DNA from: Macrotrachela quadricornifera
Lineage: Eukaryota; Rotifera; Eurotatoria; Philodinida; Philodinidae
DNA length: 64,000 nt
Reading direction: 5' to 3'
NCBI GenBank assembly: GCA_022393335.1
Contig: JAJEKB010021384.1
Coordinates: 1-64,000 of the forward strand
The position numbers were made by a program, and so were the translations under genes. How positions within the stretch are numbered: position 1 is the stretch's first letter; every line of letters begins with the position of its first letter. Below are positions 10,698 through 20,620 of this stretch, in pieces. The notes under the pieces are model-generated. The model searched no databases, had not been told where the DNA came from, and worked only from the letters and a program-made list of their open reading frames with translations.

Positions 10698-11574
10698 TTG
10701 GATCCCGACAGTTTATTTCATCAGAAATTATTTATCATCGATACCACTATGCCAACCGGTTATGAATTTTCTCAAGAAGTGAAACAATTAATGTTCAAGA
10801 TGACCAAATCCATTGAGAATGAAAAGAGCGGTACTGTAATTCCATTGAACAATGTCAATGAACGACTGCAGTCCATGCTTGATGTTTCATTATCATCAAT
10901 CAACGTGCTAAAACAAGAAATGAGTGAGAAGGAACGGCAGATTTCTGAAGAAAAAAGAAGAATAGAAGAAGCAGAAAAAACCAAGCCTGGTTAGGAAATG
11001 GAAATGGCTCGTCGACCACGATATTCGCGATTAGTGTCCTCTCGCATCACTACCATCGCGAAACGCGAACTACCTGTTGCTCATTCTTCACGCAAGCGTA
11101 GCCATTCTGGTAGCCCAGTGATTATTCTTTCCGAAGAAGATCAGGAGAACATTCGGTGAGTGAAACTGAGGAAATTTTGAATCAATCATATATCAGTGAT
11201 TTTAGCTATGATATCCATGGGATGTTACCTGAACGCATATATCCAACTACCGACAATGTTCTGCATCGTATCCTGCCGGATGAGCCCAACGTTCCTATTC
11301 ACTTGACAACAATATTATGGCGATTGCTGAAAAAACTCGGTTTTGTATATAAGCGAACGTCGAAAGTAGTCGTACCTCTCGATAGCGTCTATTTCATCGC
11401 GGCTCGGGCGCGATATTTTACTACCATTGATAAATTACGCCCAAATGGCAGCAAAATATTTTGGCACGATGAAACTTGGTGTAAAAAATGAAGAAAAAAC
11501 TTTTTTCTCGATGAAGTGTCAGGTAGTGGTCGGAGAAGAAAGAACGATGGCAAAGGTAAATGGCTGCTAGGGAG
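10698..11574 (+). pseudogene. Tc1/mariner-IS630-type transposase remnant
   Basis: 10698-11159 reads as an N-terminal region rich in charged helix (KQEMSEKERQISEEKRR), ending at LSEEDQENIR, with an in-frame TAG at 10992-10994 and a TGA at 11157-11159. 11160-11491, in another frame, reads LTTILWRLLKKLGFVYKRTSK, then ARYFTTIDKLRPNGSKIFWHDETW, the start of the DDE catalytic core with the first Asp in DETW. TGA at 11489-11491 follows, and reading continues as LDEVSGSGRRRKNDGKGK until a MITE interrupts it at 11575. The second Asp and third acidic residue are missing. The element is dead, broken by stops, an internal shift and an insertion. Confidence 0.7.
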
Positions 11575-11771
11575 CAGTGGCGGATCCAGCAGTAGGCGAT
11601 CCGGCGACCGCCACCCCCTCACAAGATTTTTGTCCCTTTTTTCTGTAGCAGAAACGAGGAAAAAAGGGGTTGTATTGCCTCAAATAGACCTCGAAAACCA
11701 TTTATTGATCATTACCGCCACCCCCTCAGACAAACCGCCACCCTCTCACTGATTTTCTAGATCCGCCACTG
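11575..11771. mobile_element. hAT-like MITE, 197 bp, with 8-bp target duplication
   Basis: The element begins CAGTGGCGGATC and ends with the inverse GATCCGCCACTG. It is flanked by CTAGGGAG on both sides (11567-11574 and 11772-11779). An 8-bp duplication and CAG...CTG ends are typical of hAT elements. It has no coding capacity and sits inside the Tc1-type transposase remnant, so it is the younger insertion. Confidence 0.8.
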
Positions 11772-11850
11772 CTAGGGAGTACTTCATCACATTTTCTCAT
11801 CTAGGCAAAAAAATCGTCATTTTTGCTCTGGTAAGTGACTTAGGGGGTTC

Positions 11851-12027
11851 ACCGACATTACCGCGCCGACACTACCGCGCCGACATTACCGCGCACGACA
11901 GTTCCGCGCACGACAGTTCCGCGCACGATTATTCCGCGCACGACTGTTGCGCGCATGGACATTTCAGCGTGTGGACATTATCGCGCACGACACTTTAGCG
12001 GACGACATATACGCGAAAATTTTTTTG
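11851..12027 (+). repeat. Left terminal inverted repeat array of the MULE
   Basis: About ten imperfect units of the type GACATTACCGCGC/GCACGACAGTTCC. The array is rich in CpG, unlike the surroundings. Confidence 0.8.
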
Positions 12028-12249
12028 TCTCTTATCTATCTGATCAATAAGCTTACGACTATTAATCAGAGAATGTTGTTCTTTTTTTGGTCGATTAATT
12101 TAGATAAAACCGGATATCTTAAGGAATAATTAGATTAAATAATAATGAGTGGATAAGTATAATTGGCGCATCAGTGAGAAGAAATAAGATGAAATTGACT
12201 AAATATTATATATATATATATACAACATAAGTGTATGCCATAAATAAAA

Positions 12250-13342
12250 ATGTCTCTCATTAAATCAAGTAAAGATAAAGATCAGCTTCTTCTCGATGGT
12301 TTCCGTTATCGTCAAGATAAGGCTACGTGGCGTTGCGTAAAAGATAAGTGTAAAGGTCGTGCTCGTTCTGATGGAAATACGTTTAAAATGTATCAAGATC
12401 ATGTATGTCAAGCGCCAGATCCGGACGAAATTAAAAAAGCTTTATACAATTATGAAATTAGGAAGAAAGCTGCAGAATGTCATGATACACCAAGATTAAT
12501 TATACATGAAGCTCGACTTAAATTATCTGTAGATGCAGCTATTACTAGTTCTCAATACAATTCAACACAACGTACTATTCAACGTATTCGAAGAGGTGAT
12601 AATATTCCATCAGAACCTAAAACATTCGCCGATATTATTATTCCATTAGATTTTCAAAATACTATTACGAATGAAAAGTTTCTTTTATATGATAACAATA
12701 ATGTTAATCGTCGATTATTGATATTTGCTAGTAAAGAACAATTGGATTTCTTAGATCAATGTGAAAGTTGGCATTGTGATGGTACATTTGCTGTAAGTAG
12801 TTGAAATATATCCAAAATTTGAAATGAAATCTTCTATTTATAGGTTGCACCTAAAATGTTTGAACAAATGTACTCTATACATGGCTCGAGACGTGGAAAA
12901 AGCTTACCATTGGTTTACTCACTTTTGCCTAATAAAGATGAAAAAGCTTATGAAGAATTATTTAAAATTATTAAACAACATACAACACGTAAACCAGAAT
13001 ATCTTTCAATCGGTTTTGAAAAAGCAGCTGAAAATACACTTGGTGATTTATATCCTCAATGTGAAATATTTGGGTGTTTTTTTCATTTCAAACAGTGTAT
13101 CTGGAGACATATTTGTGTAAGATTGTTTGATTAATAATGAAATATAAGTTCTTCTTACAGGTGATAAATGTTTTGATTTTTTTTTGCAGGAATTACATTT
13201 GAAAAAAGAATATCTTGAAAATGATGTTAGTCGTCGAACAATGAAAAATTTAGCAGCTCTTGCATTTATTCCACCACAGAATGTTATTGAAGAATTCGTT
13301 CGTATTAAAGAGAATTCATCAGAAGTACTAGACGGTAAATAA
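12250..13342 (+). pseudogene. MULE transposase with FLYWCH-type zinc finger, truncated
   Basis: Exons 12250-12792, 12844-13116 and 13190-13342 are joined by GT-AG introns of 51 and 73 nt; phases fit, giving about 322 aa. Residues 10-60 resemble a FLYWCH DNA-binding finger (LLLDGFRYRQ, WRCVKDKCKGRA, then DHVC where the family has HxH). From about residue 170 the MULE DDE domain begins: WHCDGTF holds the first catalytic Asp. The second motif, normally DFExA, reads SIGFEKAAEN, so the Asp is Gly. The GCFFHFKQCIWRH motif is present. The frame ends at 13342, 43 bases before the right terminal repeat, so the third catalytic Glu and any C-terminal zinc region are absent. The protein cannot be an active transposase. 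It may retain DNA binding. Confidence 0.75.
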
Positions 13343-13385
13343 ATTTTTGCATAAGTATTTATATATTTGATCGAAAATTTTTACT

Positions 13386-13552
13386 TTAAAATTTTCGCGT
13401 ATATGTCGCGCGCGGTAGTGTCGTCCGCGGTAGTGTCTATGCGCTGAAGTGTCAATGCGCGGTAGTATCCTGCGCGGTAGTGTCCTGCGCGGTGGTGTCG
13501 TGCGCGGTAGTGTCGGCGCGGTAATGTCATGCGCGGAAATGTCGTGCCACGC
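13386..13552 (-). repeat. Right terminal inverted repeat array of the MULE
   Basis: This is the inverse of the left array, with units such as TGCGCGGTAGTGTC. It has at least one unit more than the left arm. Confidence 0.8.
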
Positions 13553-13556
13553 TATC

Positions 13557-14015
13557 AATGATCATGTTAATTGATATTTTTCGTGCAACTCATTTACGTA
13601 GTGTAAGGGTAGAAGTCATCATCAATAGTTAACATATGTAGTGCAAATTTTGATAAAGATGATATGGTCTCCCTTTCGTAGTCAATATTCATTGATGTTG
13701 AATATTTCGTTGTTCAATCCGCAATGTTTATTTATTCATCTAAGTCAGTTTAGCACAAATTGAGAATGAAAACATCGATGTTTTTTAAGCAAGGTCACTC
13801 TGTCCCCGTTCAATAATCAGTAGAAGAACATGCTACATCTGCAGAAGAAAGCATACTAATATTATTTACTTTACCGTTAATACAAGATGTTTCTTATACT
13901 AATATTCCACAGAAAAGGATTTCCAGGCCTCAAGTTTCAAAGTACTTCGAAGCGTAAAATCTTTAACGTTATATTTTTGGAAAATAGTAAAAAACGTTTT
14001 TTGTGATCTCTGTTT
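13557..14015 (+). repeat. Dispersed repeat, copy 1 (second copy at 38467)
   Basis: From ATCAATGATCATGTT through TTTCTTATACTAATATTCCAC to the TTTTTGGAAAATA region, this stretch aligns with 38467-38935 over about 450 bp, with many substitutions and small indels. No coding frame or terminal repeat is seen. It is probably an old non-autonomous element. Confidence 0.65.
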
Positions 14016-14456
14016 TTTATTTTATCTAATTTCATCTAAAAATAAGAATGTCATAAATAATTTAACTTTAACAAATACATATAAAAGCAAAACGGAACTA
14101 TATTTGGTGCCTTTAGTTTGACCTGTACACCTATAAAAATATTCAATTGTTGTCGTTAAGATCCTAATAAATGTCTGAGTAAACTCTTTAATTAGTCGGT
14201 GGGAGTGATGCTGGCCCCTTTTTTTGTTATCGGTTAAGACGATGGAGAATGAGCAAGACGAACTGTATTGAATGGTGATAACAGCGCTGATCTCTTCTTT
14301 GTTTTTTGTTGAGAAGATGCAAAAAAAGCAAGAGGAATTACAATGTGTAGCGATGGCGGTACGAGTCTCTTTTTTGTTGTTGATTGAAAAGATGAAGGAG
14401 CAAGAAAAACTAAATTGAATGGTCTTGACATGTCAGTATCTTTTGATAGTGCTTCT

Positions 14457-14673
14457 CAGAGGTGCAGAATCTGCCGTAAAAAAGAAATATTTCCCCAATC
14501 GGGGAAATCTTTCGACGAATTTTTGGAGGTCTGGTAGTTCCGAAAAACTTCGTCAACTGCAATAACTTTTCAAAAAAACTTCTCAAAACGCAATACTTTT
14601 TCGAAAATTTCCCCAGAATCAAAAAATTTCTCCGAACGCGCGTTCCCGCACACGGGTAGATTCTGCACCTCTG
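14457..14673. mobile_element. hAT-like MITE, 217 bp, perfect 8-bp target duplication
   Basis: Termini are CAGAGGTGCAGAATCT and its exact inverse. Both sides carry GTGCTTCT (14449-14456 and 14674-14681). It is non-coding, with inner inverted segments containing TTTCCCC. A shorter relative lies at 28080-28222. Confidence 0.85.
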
Positions 14674-14703
14674 GTGCTTCTTCAGAAAAAGATGATGTCG
14701 GTA

Positions 14704-16010
14704 GACTTTAATCATCATCTTCTTGAGTATCTAATCCAGGACTAAGATCGTCACAAATTCTATTCATCCAAGACATTCGGTCTAATTTAATTTATGTAAT
14801 TCAACAACCATCATGTTGATACTAAAAGGGAAAGTGTTTTTACTTTATACTTCAAACAATTTTTTTAACCTTCATTGAACAACGTTCAGGTTGAATTTGT
14901 CCTGGCAATCGTGCAATCGATATTGAGTATAATTTTGTTTGAACATTTGTTGTAAATGTAAATGATCTAAATCTCCTATTTAGGAATATCTTCTATACTT
15001 TATGAAACTTACTGATTGTAAAAATGGAGCACTTTTACATATCCATTTGATGGAACAAATTTTAAAGAATTTAAAAATGATCTTTTTAGTTTTAACTTTG
15101 AAATGCTTAGAAATATAAATATTTTATATGAACCTTCTTCTTGTACGACAACTAGAGAAAAAATTTTAATTTTGCAATTCATTGAATATTTAGAACTTGG
15201 TACAGTAGACTTTGTTGTACCACCAGTTGCATTCATAATAGTTTGTTTTAAATGATGAGTAATAACGATATAATATTGAAAAGTACTCGATCGACTAACA
15301 GCTGAAAGGAAGACAAGATTAAAATATAGTACCAGTTTTCATTGATCACTCATACCTACTTATGTCTGTCTTAACAAACAAAGTAGCTTTATTGGTATAT
15401 AGATCAAACAATTAGATTTCACTAGAATTAGTACAGACCGTTGATAAATATTCGATGAATTATAATGATGATCGGTTACAATCTTAAAATATTTTTCTTA
15501 TGAATGGGGAGCATAATGTTATGATTCACATTTCGATCATATAAATTACATTTGGACAACCTAATGATTAACATACATGATTAAAAATGACTTTTATATT
15601 GGAATAATAATATTCCATTTATTGAAAAACGAATCTTCCAAAGATTAGAACTTACTGAGTTAGAACTTTTCCACTAAAGTTGACGATATTTAATTTGAAT
15701 ACAAAAGCCTTTTTCAATACCATATGAATACTATCTCGATGAACAAAAAACCGATCCCTTCTATATGATGTATCGATCTAAAATAATTCTGAAAATCATA
15801 ATTAGATATAAGCTGATTAAGTAATTAATGTACAAACGTTACAAATGAAATTTGAACTGTTGAGTAACAGAATAGAAAACGAACTAGAAAAAGTTTTAAA
15901 ATTATTTTACAAATATTTGGCATGAAAAATGAATTTCTGATCTGAATAATAGAAAAAAAAACTTCCCAATAGATACATATATATTCAATTACGGATTATA
16001 GGTAGATATT
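14704..16010 (-). pseudogene. Decayed minus-strand gene, family not recognised
   Basis: Several minus-strand stretches read like protein. One exon (about 15345 to 15020, after a good TTTCAG acceptor) contains SRSSTFQYYIVITHHLKQT, then KIFSLVVVQEEGSYKIF and VPSNGYVKVLHFYNQ. A 37-nt GT-AG intron may then join it to RFRSFTFTTNVQTKLYSISI and ARLPGQIQPERC. A possible last exon ends SWMNRICDDLSPGLDTQEDDD near 14707. Upstream, one frame over 15360-15600 reads VIYMIEM*IITLCSPFIRKIF, FIEYLSTVCTNSSEI*LFDLY and TNKATLFVKTDIS. It has four stops (one TGA, three TAA) and no indel. No catalytic motif is visible. It appears to be a gene decaying mainly by substitutions; exon limits are rough. Confidence 0.4.
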
Positions 16011-16346
16011 GGAAAATTTCTATAACTATTTGGTAAGGAATACACTCCTGTGTTAAAATACAAAAAAGTATAATCCTTTGGTTTGTAATCATTAGATTTG
16101 TCTAACTTAACTCTATAGTATATTTTAAGAAAAAGAAATCCATGGTTATAAAATCATGTTCCTATACGAATCGATATTGTCACAGTTCTGATTTATCTAG
16201 CTAAAAGTTGGTAAATAAAATTTTGACTACAAATCAAAACCTAGAAAGAAAGTATAGTTACTTTTCCTTAGCATTTTAAAACTGACTATTTACGTAGCAT
16301 TTTCGGTTGGTGGTCAGAAAAATAGAAAATTTAAAGATTTGCTGGA

Positions 16347-16550
16347 TTATTTCTTCGTGTGCGTCAATAAATATAATATAATATAGGCAGCCAGTCCGAA
16401 AAGTGCTCCATTGGAAGTTAACATACCAAAAGATGGCACGAAAAATGACATGAAAGATCGCTGGTAAGGCGAAAGAGAAGTCCGATACGCGAAAATATCA
16501 TTTGCTCGTTTTATGAAGTCGATCAAAGTGTTCCTGTCTCGTTCTGCCAC
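16347..16550 (-). CDS. Small single-pass membrane protein or exon, 67 codons
   Basis: The minus-strand frame reads ERDRNTLIDFIKRAND, then SPYQRSFMSFFVPSFGMLT, a hydrophobic segment LFGLAAYIILYLL and the basic end THTKK. Composition is much more protein-like than neighbouring short frames. It has one likely membrane span near the C-terminus. In frame there is only a GTG at 16548-16550 and an upstream stop, so the true start may be in an upstream exon that I could not place. Family is not recognised. Confidence 0.4.
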   Translation of the reverse strand: MAERDRNTLIDFIKRANDIFAYRTSLSPYQRSFMSFFVPSFGMLTSNGALFGLAAYIILYLLTHTKK

Positions 16551-17283
16551 ATTTTTTTAAAATTATGTCATATTCTCGGTTATATATTGATGAACATTCA
16601 TAGCAGAGATATTTTGAGTAAGATCGCATCCAGATTCTTGAGGATTACGCATCTTCTTTTTTCTTTAAATGACTTTAACGTAAAACCTGACTAATATGTA
16701 TGTGACATATTTTTTCATGGAGGATAGAGAATATGATAGTATACACACACAATGTCACCACTTTTGATAGTAACCTTATCAAAAAGATGTATGCTCTATT
16801 AAATTCATATAGAAATTCTTTGCGAATTATCAATTATTAATGATAATCATCAGATTTTGATCTATTTCATCGATCAACTATAAATTCATCAAAAAATGAA
16901 GATGAAAACATGGTATGTTATATTTATTTTTTCACACATTGAGTATTTTTCTTTTGCTAGCGACAAGCACGTGCTACTTATATTTTTTTCTAATGTCAAT
17001 AAATCGATATATATGTAGGTGAAAGAAAAAACAAAAAGAATAAGGTAGTCATTTACAAATTTCTTTAGATGGTGAATCACCTACATACATTTACGTTGGA
17101 AATTTCTTTTTATTTTTCGAAAAATATTATGGTAGAAACTAAACACAAGAACATGTATTTTTTTATGAATTTGAAAAAATGTTTATACCTCGACGAAGTC
17201 ATCAAATTTTTAGAAGATTTTTAAAAATGAAATTATTTACTTTCTAAAAAATTTAAAATATTATTTTTGTTTCCTAGTTTTTA
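16551..17283. other. Intergenic, AT-rich
   Basis: No supported feature. It holds the promoter side of the RING-H2 gene. Confidence 0.5.
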
Positions 17284-18253
17284 ATGAATTCTGGTAGTGG
17301 AACAAATAGAAGTAACAATAGAGAATTCCCTCGACAACAACAGAATCATCGTAATAATCAAGATTTAATGGATGTTAATGATTTACCATTAAAAAATATA
17401 TCATTCGATTCAAAACAATCAGAAGATATTGATAGTGATGTAGCTTTCGCGTTTGAACTTCAAGCACAAGAATATGCGAAAAATAATATTTCATCTTCTC
17501 GTCATCATTATTCCACATCTGCTTCTGTTGATATTGATCATCAAAGAATGATTAATGATAGAATTCTAGCAGCACGTTTACAAGAAGAAGAAAATTTAAA
17601 ACAATATGATCAATCAACGGCTAATGATGCGATATTTGCAGCACGTTTACAACAAGAAGAAAATAGAAAAACACATCAAACAAATAATCGAACTTTTCAA
17701 TCTAATCAAATGGAACATCTATCCATTTCACCTTTCACTTCACGTATATCTTCTAATCCAAATAATAATCATAGAAATAAAGATATTTCAACTTTATTTC
17801 CATCATCAACCTCTACATTTCAAAACAGTTCTCAAGGTTTTACCAATAGAGTTGTTGACAATATGGAAGATTTTCATGCCGAACATAATCAAGTAAATCC
17901 TTATATATTTAATTCTGTTAATATGAATTTTCTTATTTAGAATTTCCGTGAATCAGATGTATCAAGACAACGAAAAGCTTTAACTAAAGATGAAATAAAT
18001 ATTCTACCAACTGAAAAATTTCATCGTACAACAAATAAAAATACTGAAGAAAATACATGTGGGGTTTGTTGGGAAGAATTTCAACAAAATGAGATATTAC
18101 GTCGATTAACATGTCTTCATTTATATCATAAAGATTGTATAGATCCTTGGTTACAGGTAATCAGAATTTATTTTATTTTGTCAAATTTATCCAATGATTT
18201 TTTTTTAGAGAAACAATTTATGTCCAATCTGTCGAGAACCATCAATTAAATAA
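17284..18253 (+). CDS. RING-H2 finger E3 ubiquitin ligase, 289 aa
   Basis: Exons 17284-17892, 17941-18156 and 18209-18253 are joined by introns of 48 and 52 nt, all phase 0. The C-terminal RING-H2 is complete: CGVC, then CLHLYHKDC, then CPIC, in C3H2C3 spacing. It ends four residues later. Such fingers recruit an E2 for ubiquitin transfer. The N-terminal 200 residues are polar, rich in Asn/Gln, and carry three related short helices (FAFELQAQEYAK, ILAARLQEEENLK, IFAARLQQEENRK). These resemble ubiquitin-interacting or similar short motifs, which is an inference. No membrane segment or signal peptide is seen. There is no internal stop, in contrast to the genes at the window start. The substrate is unknown. 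Confidence 0.85.
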
Positions 18254-18960
18254 TTTTATACTTTCTTTTAAAACACAAAGATACTCAACTCAATAATTGA
18301 ATAAAAACAAATTAAACATTCTTTTTGATAAGTTAATTATTTAAATGCTTCAATATATTGAAACAAGCTATTAAAATAGTGTAATATGGAAAATCAAAAA
18401 TTTCTTTTTATTTAAAGTTGGTTCATAAGCAAAGAGAGAAGAACAGATTTTTCATGAGAATCAAAAAATGACGGGTGAATCCAAATTTTCATGCAGCTCC
18501 TTCTTTAAATTCTAATTGACATTGTTTCAATCCAAACGATGGGAAAGTTTTTTACAGCTTAGTTTGTACAATTCATTATAAACATAATTTCTTAAGCTCT
18601 GATTGTAGGCGCCAGCTCCATCTCGATCAATGATGTTAACTTCTCTTTCTAGAATAAAATGTCATGGCCTTCTGTTATGGTCTCGTGCATCACATTTTTT
18701 TGGCTGAAAGTGGGTTCTATGAAAAACTAACGAAAATATTCAGGTTTCTATACCGAAAAAGGTTTAGTCTGACACAAAAGATACTTTCTATGACTTTTCA
18801 TAAAGCCTCTATTATTCACTAACAAAATGTTCTGTACATTAGAGACATCTCAATCTTTAAGAACTATATTCTTTCAATCTATTTGAGATCTTACTACAAA
18901 GAAGCATACTTTTAAAGAGTTTAAATGAGTTTTCAAATCAAACTAAGTATTAAAAAGGAA
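18254..18960. other. Intergenic, AT-rich
   Basis: Nothing recognisable beyond the presumed 3' flank of the RING gene. Confidence 0.5.
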
Positions 18961-19530
18961 ACATTTATGTTTTCATTTCATGTGTATTACTGGTCATGTG
19001 AAGTGAACCAAAGTAGAGTAAGACATCCATGTTTTACCAATTCTCAGTATAATAAAAACATGTTTGTAATTGTCTCTTGTACGTTATAGAAACTTCAAGA
19101 ATTCCTAGACTATTTACCTCGAGATTTTTTTCAAGGATCTTGAAAAAAGGTTTTTAAGGAATATCCATGGATGATTCTTGAAGATTTTTCAGAAATATCG
19201 AAGAAGATTTTTGGAGATTTTTTAGGGTAAAAATCGTCTATACATTGTAAACTAGAAAATAAGTTATAGAGTTTTTTGAAGGATATTCTAGAAGTGCCTA
19301 TATGAATTCGACCAATACTTTCCAAGTATTTGAAAATCACCAGCGATTTTCCATTTGCAGTTTTTTTTTCTGGGAAATTTGAATTCATATATTCGCGAAA
19401 ATCAAGGATTTCATAAAAACTCGAAAATCAACTAATAAATAATAAAATTTTAAAATCGCTTGAATATACCAAAGCATTTCTAGAATTTCAAAAAAATTTA
19501 CAGTGGAGTAACTATAGATACATTTCCAAA

Positions 19531-20620
19531 TTATATATTAGATCCAGTTAGTTGTGTAATATGACCTAGATGTGTATGTAATTCTCCCCATAAAGATTCA
19601 TCAATAAATAACAGAACTAAGCCGTCCAGTTTAGATCCCATAATTTTTAAAATATTCTCGGAGATATTAAAAATTTTCAATACCCATCTAAGTGTACCAT
19701 GAATAGTATTACAATTCAGATTGAATGCAGCAGCATTTATTGGTGCATATATCAATGTTCGAATTTCATTAGTGATAAAATCATCCATTCTATTTAAGAT
19801 TTTATTTGCTTCATAGAACATACATTCCAGTAAATGACTCTTTTCGGTACCAGCTTCTCCTGTGATAAAAAGTCGCAAACAATTTGTGTTTTTATTAACA
19901 GCTTTCCGAACACACCAATTTCGTACATAATAAAAGATATTTAATTGTTCATCTCTCATTTTCTTTCGCAAAGGCCGAATTTTTTTGGCATAACATTTTG
20001 CAGGATGAATTTCGTACATATTTTTTACTTTCTAACAAAAGTTCAATATCTGAATTCTCATCTTCATCCAAATCTGTTAAGTTGTTATATCGAGGCTTTA
20101 TATTATCAATAATCTCTTCGTTTTCAAGTCCAGTCTCTGCACAAAAAATACTCCATGCATCTTCTTATATATTATTGTTAGCAACATCCTTCATTACTTC
20201 TTTTACTTTCATGTCGTCTTCTATTAGATAATACTATTTTCTTAACAGATTTTATTTCACCTATTGCAAATATAATATGACCATTGTGATAAAATTTTCT
20301 ATATGGTTCTTTTATCTTACTTTCCCTCCGAATAGATAAATATAGTCTTATTAAATAATGATAAAATGTATGATCGTCATCGTTAGGATTAAAATGAGGA
20401 TATCAAATAATTGCACCTTTTTTTCATTTGTAAGTTGGAAAATTTAATGTTTTTAATGGTTATGCTTGTGCTCGTGATCTTGTTGGTTTTTTATTAATAA
20501 AACCAAACTTAGCTACAAAAACAGCTAGACACATATTGAATATAGAATCATCAGATCGATCTAAATATTTGTCCATAAACTTACTATACACAGAGCATTT
20601 TCATTTCTTTGCCTTCTGCA
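19531..20620 (-). mobile_element. Decayed Helitron Rep/helicase fragment
   Basis: Minus-strand 20019-19531 encodes a PIF1-type helicase start: Walker A FITGEAGTEKSHLL (the invariant Gly before Lys is Glu), NTIHGTLRWVL, and Walker B LVLLFIDES. Just upstream, in another frame, comes DEDENSDIELLLESKK, showing a frameshift near 20020. Further upstream (about 20585-20470) KYLDRSDDSIFNMCLAVF with FVAKFGF matches the segment between Rep and helicase in Helitron proteins. No Helitron ends (TC...CTRR with hairpin) were located. It is inactive. Confidence 0.6.

Larger units (their letters stand above)
11851..13552 (+). mobile_element. MULE (Mutator-like) transposon with tandem-repeat terminal inverted repeats
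   Basis: Two inverted arms of about 170 bp (11851-12027 and 13386-13552) flank a transposase gene. Each arm is an array of 13-18 bp units around CGCGGTAGTGTC and its inverse. The arms match down to their inner edge (CGACATATACGCGAAAATTT and its complement). GC-rich arms in AT-rich DNA stand out. No clean 8-11 bp target duplication was found. The outer right edge is placed by a repeat that begins at 13557 and recurs at 38467 without the MULE. Confidence 0.75.
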
